From Hysterangium stoloniferum (Eukaryota > Basidiomycota > Agaricomycetes > Hysterangiales > Hysterangiaceae), in assembly GCA_015178975.1 (NCBI GenBank), contig WHVD01000097.1, positions 186,001 to 250,000 on the forward strand: a stretch of DNA of 64,000 nt, written 5' to 3'. Below are positions 56,085 to 64,000 of the stretch, piece by piece. The translations under genes were made by a program, and so were the position numbers. Position 1 is the stretch's first letter. Each line of letters starts with the position of its first letter. Below the pieces are notes generated by a model, which worked only from the letters and a program-made list of their open reading frames with translations, was not told where the DNA came from and made no database searches.

Positions 56085-59000
56085 TTAAGCGCCTTTTGAA
56101 GCCCGAGCATATGCCAATGCCTTCCAATTATCCGTTTTCCATGGTGCAACGAAGACTGATTTCTGAGATAATACAACCGCCTGATCGGACCCCTTTATTG
56201 TTGCTGCTATAGCAGATATACGCATATTATCGTCCAGCGTGTCTGAGAATACATCTCGATTTCCTGCAATCACGGCTGAGGCAGCATTTATTTCCGTCAG
56301 CTGGAGGAGTAGTAGAGCCAATACCCTCCTGAAGGCGTCATGCAGAGGCTGGGTATGAACAGCACGCTGGGCAACAGCGAGAGCATCCTTTTTACGGTTC
56401 TGCGGGGGTAATATTCATGTCAGCTGATACTCTCAGGAGCCGATGTACTACACACTAAAGCCAAATGGTGTTGTATAAGCAGAGCAGGAACTATACGCCC
56501 TGGATCCAATTCCCCTCGTTTGTCTAATGTCAGGCCTTGGATCTCAGAAAGCGCTGCATCTACGAGTGAGTCGTCGGAATCCAATATTCCCATTGCGACC
56601 AACGCTGTCATTGCTGTCACATTTTCGGGATCATTGGAAATACTAGACAAGTCACCCTCAGTAATCCACACTAATGTTCAATGTGAAAAAAAAATATGCA
56701 CCATTCTAACAATTGCCCGCGTGCACTGTCACGAGCCTCGTCGCTGCCTAATGCCCATAGTGTCTGCGCAAGAAGGACAGCAACATGGCCTCTAACGTTT
56801 ACCATTTCAGGCGATAATTCGCTTAGAGACCCTTCGAACATCTGAAGTGCCGCTTCTAGTTCGCCATTGTTAAAATGAGCCAATCCCGAACCAAAATGTG
56901 CGTGAGCCCTCATGGTGCTTGTACGCGTGTCATTGCTGTCTGTTGATAGCAAGCTCAGCGAACTCGAGAACGCCTCAATAGCCCCAAAAAAATTCCCAGT
57001 GGCTAGACGCAGTCGACCAAGTGTTCCATTGGCGAGTGCAAATTGCTGTTCAGTCGCGACGTCTTCTGTCTCTTCGTACGATCTTTCGAGGAGCGCGATG
57101 CATTTTTCTACGAGGTCTAGAGCAAGGTCGGTTTGGTTGAGACGTTCGCATATCATGGCGAAAAGATGCAAGGCGGCCGTGTCGGTTGGACGCCGTCTAC
57201 AATAGCGATCGAGAGCATGGAACGGCAGAAGTAGAAGATCTGCCTGTGCGGTCGACTTGGGCCCTACAACTTCGGCTAATCTTTCAAATGCGCGTTTTGA
57301 AAACTCGATGTCGGCCTCTGGCTGGTGAGATATCCGGTATTAGTCAAACAATCCGCAGATAGCGTTAAGAGCACATACTACTTCTGCAGAAATATTTACT
57401 GCATGTTCGAAAAGCGCATGCGAGTCTGTGTGATGCCCATTCATCGTTGCTACGAGCCCTTGACCAATCCATGCCAAAACATAATCAGGATCAAGGGTTT
57501 GGGCACGATATAATGCTTCATTGGCCAGTTCCAAGTCCCCATGGAAAAGGTATAGTAACCCGAGATTTGTCCACGTCAGAGCGCTCTTGAGGCAGGAAAT
57601 GAGCCATCGGAACGTGATTTGCATCAATAAACTTTACCTTTGCATCGCATTCTAACGCCTTGATATAAGCATGTTGAGATAATTTGGCATTATCGACAAA
57701 ATTCAGATTTCCCATAGTGTTCCAGTAGACATCATTATACGGATCGATGGTCAAAGCCCTTTGGATAAGGTCTTTGGCCTGTTTCAAAGCCGTCGAAGAC
57801 TTGTCTTGGTCCTTTATTTGAGCTGACAACCGGTTCAAGGCTAATCCAGCGTCAAAATACGTTGCCGCTGCCGCAGAAACATCTAACGAGTCTAGGGATA
57901 TGATGTGATCATATGCAGCCACAGCCACTTGAAGGGCGGTATATCCTGAAACATTGCTTTCAATTACAAGTGGGAGGTCGATAATCTCCTTGATATAGGT
58001 AATGGATTCAGAAGCTGCTATTAGAGAGGAGAGAGATATTAGAGCTCCCTTTACAGCTTCTGTATCATCGAACGATTCCAACTGAGAAAGTTCATAAGCA
58101 GCATCTGCAGCAGTTTTCCATATTACTCGACGGAATCCCTGGCCTTTATCGAGTAATTCCAAAGCCACCGAGATAGAAGCAACCGCAGATATCTCGGCTC
58201 GCGAGTGGAAGCCTTCTACGGTCTGACTACGAGCATGGCTCAGGTGTGTTTCGGCCAGTGCGGATAAGACACACATTTCGTCGGGATGATGTTTCAAGAC
58301 GTCTTCGAAAACCTCAATAGAGCTGGAATACTGTCCCATTAGCCTGTAGACATCTCCAAGCAAATATAAAGACATCCAGTCATCAGGATGCAAATCCAAG
58401 GCTTTCTTAAGGGCTTTGATGGAAGCAGCATGACGACCTGATCTGGCGTATGATTCACCCAAGCGTTGCCAAGAGACGGAATCTTCCCCATCGGCGCGTA
58501 GAGCAATTTGGAATGACTGAATAGCTGAAGGATAATTCCGCCGGCTCTGTGGAATATCTAATATAGAACATCGCTAAGAAGTTAAAAGAATTCGCACCAA
58601 TTCAACGACGCCGACAGCTTTCCACGCCCACGCATTGGTTGGCAGGTATCGTGAGCTTACTACCTTGTCTTTATTTGAGATTCCGCCTTCAAGCCCTCCC
58701 TCACCCTCGATAGTCCTTCGTGCAACAACCTCGACCAAGTCCCATTCCCGCTCTTCCGCGAACCCTTCCGCCAGCCTGCGAGCTGCTTCACCTTCTCTAG
58801 CGTCAAGTTCAAATGCTTTCTGGAAACACTTCGAGGAGCGATCTATATCGGGGGGTGAAACATGATCTGCATAGTAGACACCTAGCGATGTGAAGGCTGG
58901 AGCAAAGGTCGGAGACCGTTTCAAAGCGGTAACAAAGTGTTTGTATGCCTGTTCTTTCTCTTTGTGTACATTTTAGTCTTATGAAAACAATATGCATGAT

Positions 59001-61186
59001 AAAATTACCTCCGGAATCCCAAAGAGATTTCCCAAGCCTCCACCATGCTCGTGCCTTTTCTTCTGGTTTCCCTTCTTCGCGGTCCAACGTTTCTAGGACG
59101 GATTTCAACTCATTAATACCCTCGTGAATCCTCTCGGTCTGTTGAACTATACACCACGCACGCTCCCCCCAAGCCATTAACTTGGTCTCATGGTCTGGGT
59201 TCAGTCTTGCAACGGTCTGAAAAATTGCTTCTGCATTGGTCCATTCATATTTATGCTGAAATATGCTCCCTTGTGCTATAAGGCTGGGTATATTTTCCGG
59301 GTCTTGAGAAAAGACTTCGGATAAAATTGTTGAGGCTCGAGCATGGTGTTTGGGAGGAAAATATTTGACCAAGCTGACAGCAAGCACAGTTTGGAAAGCC
59401 AATTTTACTCTAAGTAAAATTAGTTTATGTCGCATAAATAATGAAAAAGTGGAGATTAACCGCGATAAGGATTTGCCGTAGCTCGCCTCTGCCTTAGCTA
59501 CTCGTCGGAGGCCACTCTCGGCGACCTTAATTGCATTTTCGTGATCCCCCTCTAGTCGATATAGTTCCGAAACTATGCGTTGAGCGAGAATACAATTGGG
59601 CAATTTAGAAGCAGCGTCCTGCATGCCCTTGTTAACACTAAGTAACCTGCTATTAATACACACACCAGAACAGACGTGAATGGATCGGCATCCTCAAACA
59701 CTTCGCCTGGGGATTCGTCGTTTGTGATTTCTTCCTCGTCATACGAAATATGCATATAGTCAAAATAACCTCGGATCACTTTAGATAAGTGTAAACTGGC
59801 AAACACTTCCGTGAACTGTCGGAGTGTCAGAAAGCCGTATTCCTCTGATGATTGAGTAGAGCGATTAATAGTCAGTGAAAAAACTATATATTAAGCAGAT
59901 CCTGGATACCTTACCTATACTGTAAACGTCTTTACTGTCTAGGAAAAACATCCATGCTAGTTCATCTGGGATACCGAGGAGAACAACACCATTGCTAAGA
60001 TCTTCTATTTCTGATAATAGCTTCTGTTTTGCAATCATGCTCTCATCAAGTAACGGCAAAGATTCCAGATGTTGAAGTTTACGTCGTAGCAACTTTGATT
60101 CTGTTGACCGGCGGAGTTCGTCACCCGTATTTGGATGATTAAGAATCTCGTTGTACAGAGATGGCAACTGTTTGAACGATAAGTAAATGGAAAAAATGAG
60201 ACTGGTAATAAATAAGCATCACTTCAGAAGCATCCCATACTTCTCTGGCAACTTCATTTTTTATTTGTTCTGGCCGCGGAGCTCCGAGTCTCATCCTGCG
60301 TCTCTCTACCTCTTTCTTGATTCTCTCCTCTTCGACTCTTTCGGTCAGAGCCACAATTTCTTCGAAAGTAGGCAAAGAATTATAAATGGCGAGCTGTATA
60401 TCGTACGTCGTAGTCGATGCCGGAGCGGTTGGTGTTGGCTCAGGCAGCATGCTCAAAGTCGTATAAAGCGAGGAACTTGGCAGTAAAAGCGAAAGTGCCT
60501 CAATGACCTAACATAATCTTGATTCAAATGTTGTATGTACATGGTTGAAATATTCAATACCTGGTCACGGCTACCATGTGAACGATGAGTTTCGATGTAC
60601 TTTTGAAGCGCGTCAGCGCATTTCATCACATCTCCTCTACGGAACGTATAATTATGTAAAACCGAAATAAAGAAATAAAAATGAACGGTGGTCACGAACT
60701 GTTTACCAAAGAGATCTGTGAGGTGGCGTAGGGTCGCTGCATATTCATCCCATTTTTCGGTCCGCTCGTAAAGTTTGGACAGCCCCTTAGGTAGAACAAA
60801 ATAGATAAGGATAGATGATACATTGAATAAATACTATCCGTAATGTACCTGCCATGCCAAAGCTTGCTCTGGATTCAGTTCGGTAGCCTTGATGTAGGTC
60901 TGTTGGATGTGTAAATTATGGTTTGTGGCCCGAATTGACCTCATGAATGCTACCTGCAAGCTTTTTGTCTGATCACCAAGTTCTAAGTATGCCAGAGCCA
61001 AAAAGACCGTGCTATTCGGAACCTTAGCTACACTCAGACCACATAATCCAGGAATTACACGCACGCATTGTAATTTGATGGTTCATATTCTAATACTTGA
61101 GTAGCTGCGGCCTCTGCGCCCTTGTAGTCTTTCTTCCCAATGGCATCACGTGCTGCTTTTAGCTTACTCTTTATAAAAGAAGCCAT
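56085..61186 (-). CDS. SKI3: Superkiller protein 3, Ski complex TPR scaffold
   Basis: Sixteen exons on the minus strand (61065-61186, 60954-61011, 60849-60899, 60700-60785, 60561-60636, 60223-60507, 59915-60167, 59666-59844, 59461-59627, 59009-59409, 58598-58959, 57638-58546, 57379-57585, 56727-57321, 56456-56670, 56085-56399) give 1,426 residues in one frame, close to yeast Ski3 (about 1,430). The N-terminus MASFIKSKLKAARDAIGKKD and first TPRs (ALAYLELGDQTKS, TELNPEQALAWQGL) are typical. A helical charged segment (EEIVALTERVEEERIKKEVE) follows, then many TPRs (WQRLGESYARSGRHAASIKA, YLLGDVYRLMGQYSSSI, WTNLGLLYLFHGDLELA) to the end. Ski3 holds the Ski2 helicase and Ski8 and feeds mRNA to the cytoplasmic exosome. 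Confidence 0.95.
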
Positions 61187-63309
61187 CCTCGCCCGTCACT
61201 ATGTAAAGATGTGAAAAATATCGTCCTAAATAGCTTAGCTTTCTACACCGTGGTAGCCTTGTGGTGTCACACGTACGGTGTCGTCACAAAATGCTTTATT
61301 TAGTTAGCCGACTTGCACGTCAGTGTGCACTGTGCACCAGTGTAAGCGACCTTCTCATAGCCTCGGTACCCATCCTAGGGTTATGCAGTATGAAAAGTAT
61401 GTATTATGGGTTATAGGACATGTGTGACGTGCGTCGATGTCGTTCCAGGCCCAACCCTGTGCATTATGAGAAGCTCGACTGTAGGTACAATAATATGGAG
61501 AAACATGTTCAAGTCAATAAATAATGAACGCAATCTTGAGAAAGATGTGTAAGGCCGTTGGTCGTCATCGATTAACCTCCAGGAGTTCGAAAATCCCAAG
61601 AAAAGCCTATGAGATCATTGACAGCAGGTGAGAAATTGCCGGTACTTGGACTGTGTATTTTTCATGTTCAAACCGAATACCAGGTGGCTGAAGTAGATGC
61701 CCAAGTAATTGCTTTATTTGATCCTCATCTGTTTGTCCGCGCTGAGAACTTTCTCTTTGGGGCGACAAGAAAAAAGCAATAGATGACTTTGGAAAGGAGA
61801 AGCACCATCCCGTATGCTGAAGTGAATGCCTTGTTATCCACATCATGGCCACTGTTGTGGACCAAACTTGTCCATCCATCTCGATTATGATGTACATTAT
61901 TGTGGACTAATCTAAATATATTAAATCATACGGCGAAGGTAAGTAACCAGGGTCGTCGGGAAAAATCAAAATTTGCAAGATATGGACGTTGAACCGTCGA
62001 CCGACTAACTATCATGATGCCAAACATGACCGGCCATTATTTCTTGACCGATATGCACTCTGTACTTGAATCCAGGAGTGTGGCACCCAAACCAGAATGC
62101 ATTTCCCAGTGCCATGCTACACAGTGATTTGGTTTGCTGTAACGTCTGAGAACAACACGGTAAGTATGCATACTTAAAGAATGGTCCGTCGCTGGGTGGG
62201 GGTTAGCTGGCAATTTTGAGGCCGCGATAACTAAGTCTTTATGTAGAGGGGTAGTTTAGAGATAGTGTCTCACGGCAACCAGGTTTTACACCGTCCATGT
62301 ATAGGGATATTCATACTGGGCTTCCGGGTGTATGGGGGCTTTGAGGGACAACAGGTTAACTGATACGCTGGTATGTGGTTGTGTTTCTCGTGCATTATAG
62401 ACTCGCGGTCAGGGCGCCAGGCTGCGAGCAAATGCATAGGGGCAGAGTGTAAGGACAGTGAAAAGTGCTTAAGAAACAGACAAGTTGCCACGGTCACCAA
62501 GCCTCCAAAGATCTCCGCAGAGCAAATATTAGGCCTTACGGCAATGCACGTTGTGCTTATTCGAGATTGGACTTAACTGTCATACTAGAGGACATGGAGT
62601 AATTTCCTATATAAAACACTCTATACATGATTAAGGCTGGTCGTCAAACTTGTCATAGAGAGCAGCACTGGGAAGAAATGGAAGACTCCGAGAATGTATA
62701 TACTTGAGCATGATTCGAAAAGACACACAAGCACCAGTACTGGCGGAAAAAGGCAGTTGGCAGTTGGAGACGACAGAACAACGGAGAAGCCGCTGTAGAG
62801 CGAGAAAATGTCACGAATCAACAGAGTGCACACATTGTGGTCAGGGGTGTGCTGTGTAAAGGCCGCAGTACAAAGGGGCTCCAACGCCGGCTGGTTACTT
62901 GTACGTAGCTGATCCGGGAGTATCCCCCAAGACAACATGATGGATGCAAACCAGGTGTAAGAGCATTAGAAGTATGTGTTAATTCATCAGTTTTCAATGA
63001 ATTAGTAGAGATCGATGCCGTGTACGTAGATCCTCCATTTATTACGCTAATTCATACATCTATCTGCAGCAGAGGAGGTCCAGAGCATCCAATGGGAGTG
63101 TTCAAACCCATTTTACGGGAAATAGCTTGCAGAAATAATTGCTGGGGACAACTACCAAACATAGAATAGTAGCAGGCATCGGAACAAGATGATCGAGTAC
63201 CTATTACTTGGAGAGTCAGCCGCTGAACACCACGATAAAAGGTAGATAGCAATTTATTCTTCGCAGATTTATTTATGATACAAACCGTTCCATTTGGTAA
63301 AGGTGAATA
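61187..63309. other. 2.1-kb stretch without a supported gene
   Basis: Only small open frames are present (for example 61,607-61,897 and 62,621-62,938), with no motif or intron pattern I can support. No LTR ends, tRNA or tandem array were seen. The left end should hold the SKI3 promoter. Confidence 0.5.
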
Positions 63310-63994
63310 TTACTTTTTCTGTTTAACGGTGACCTCAACCCCTTGGCTCAATGCGCGAGAATACGGACAGAACTATTACCAAAGGTCAGTCAGACCCATG
63401 GCTCATGCAAATAACGCTCACAGCATGGGCCTCCTGAATCAATCCCGCATCCGCGACACCCTCAACCTCAATATCTACTGCAAGTCCAAAGCCTGGTGTG
63501 CCCTTCGGCTCACCAAGGTGCACAAACGTGTGGATTTTGGCAGCAGAAATGGCATCCTTCTTCCCAGATTTGGAAGCAACGAGTTGTAAAGCTCCAAGGA
63601 AGCAAGCTGGATGCAAACACGGGTAACATAAATCCAAGGAAGCTTACGCGCAGGACAGGATTGGTTACTGACACGCATATCCCATAGCAAACAACTGCTC
63701 TGGATTTTGGCCAGTTCCAGGCCCGCCGAGTGGTTTTGGGGAGGTGAGTTTCAGCTCTAATGGCGCTGCACCGGCTTCATTAGAGACAACTTCTCCATTG
63801 CGTCCTGCGCCGGACGCGATTGCGTGTGCTGTGTACTTGAGACAAGACGTGTAAAGTACGAAGGTCAAGGCGTAATGCTATAAAATTTTGAGTACCTTGT
63901 GATCTTTAAGGGATACGAGAGTACGACGTTGAATAGCATTAAGTGGCAAACGAGCAGCTCGGGAATTAAGAGGACGGATTAGGGTGGTCAACAT
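63310..63994 (-). CDS. OsmC/Ohr-family peroxiredoxin-like protein, probably mitochondrial
   Basis: Four exons (63896-63994, 63673-63835, 63422-63606, 63310-63372) give 169 residues in frame. Residues 1-30 are rich in Arg, Leu, Ala and Thr with no acid before Asp31, like a mitochondrial import signal. The rest matches organic hydroperoxide resistance proteins: YTAHAIASGAGRNG, LTSPKPLGGPGTGQNPEQLF, GYASCFLGAL and FCPYSRAL. The two catalytic cysteines are present (Cys89 and Cys151). Ohr enzymes reduce organic hydroperoxides using lipoyl thiols in bacteria; the fungal role is less well known. The start codon lies six bases from the window end, so the promoter is not visible. Confidence 0.93.
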
Positions 63995-64000
63995 TTTGAT

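Noticed and set aside
63607-63672. Frameshift in the OsmC/Ohr gene
   Set aside because: The first donor I tried gave a one-base error, but the GTCAGT donor two bases on restores GYASCFLGAL and a total divisible by three.

Overview
The window looks like a basidiomycete (Agaricomycotina-type) nuclear chromosome. Host genes carry many 47-66 bp GT-AG introns, and they include a class IV chitin synthase, the Ski-complex scaffold SKI3 and a VIT/von Willebrand A protein. The species cannot be told from the sequence.

Left half (1 to about 34,700) is a nest of LTR retrotransposons. The outer element, A, lies on the minus strand from before base 1 to 32,893. It is a Ty3/Gypsy chromovirus: gag with a zinc knuckle, aspartic protease, RT, RNase H, integrase, chromodomain, then an extra third ORF. 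It is split by a second full-length copy of the same family, B, on the plus strand (6,913-22,406, 473-bp LTRs, target duplication AAACT). A and B are in turn hit by three family solo LTRs (1,925; 3,838; 13,874), a 376-bp fold-back element of CACTA type (8,057), and four long solo LTRs (1.66-2.58 kb) of another family (9,388; 15,247; 23,829; 27,390). One long LTR holds a further solo LTR (28,546). A's own 5' LTR holds another solo LTR (31,987). A itself interrupts an LTR remnant that sits in an older, degenerate pol fragment (33,053 to about 34,500). Nearly every junction has a readable 5-bp target duplication, so the order of insertion can be reconstructed.

Right half (35,469-63,994) is ordinary host sequence: a VIT/VWA protein, a dual-specificity phosphatase, a proline racemase-family enzyme, a class IV chitin synthase and an F-box/LRR-like protein on the plus strand; a decayed GH3 beta-glucosidase relic; then SKI3 and an OsmC/Ohr peroxidase on the minus strand. 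I worked out splice junctions for all seven intact genes by hand, and each coding sum is an exact multiple of three. These genes do not form one pathway.

Most notable: (1) the long LTRs carry, between TATA box and poly(A) signal, tandem stem-loop units whose paired bases change together, which suggests a conserved RNA structure; (2) the chromovirus has a third ORF after pol, preceded by its own TATA and pyrimidine-rich leader; (3) the family's LTRs occur in all four combinations of two 5' ends and two bodies; (4) the VIT/VWA gene contains a tandemly triplicated intron-exon unit made of in-frame phase-0 exons.
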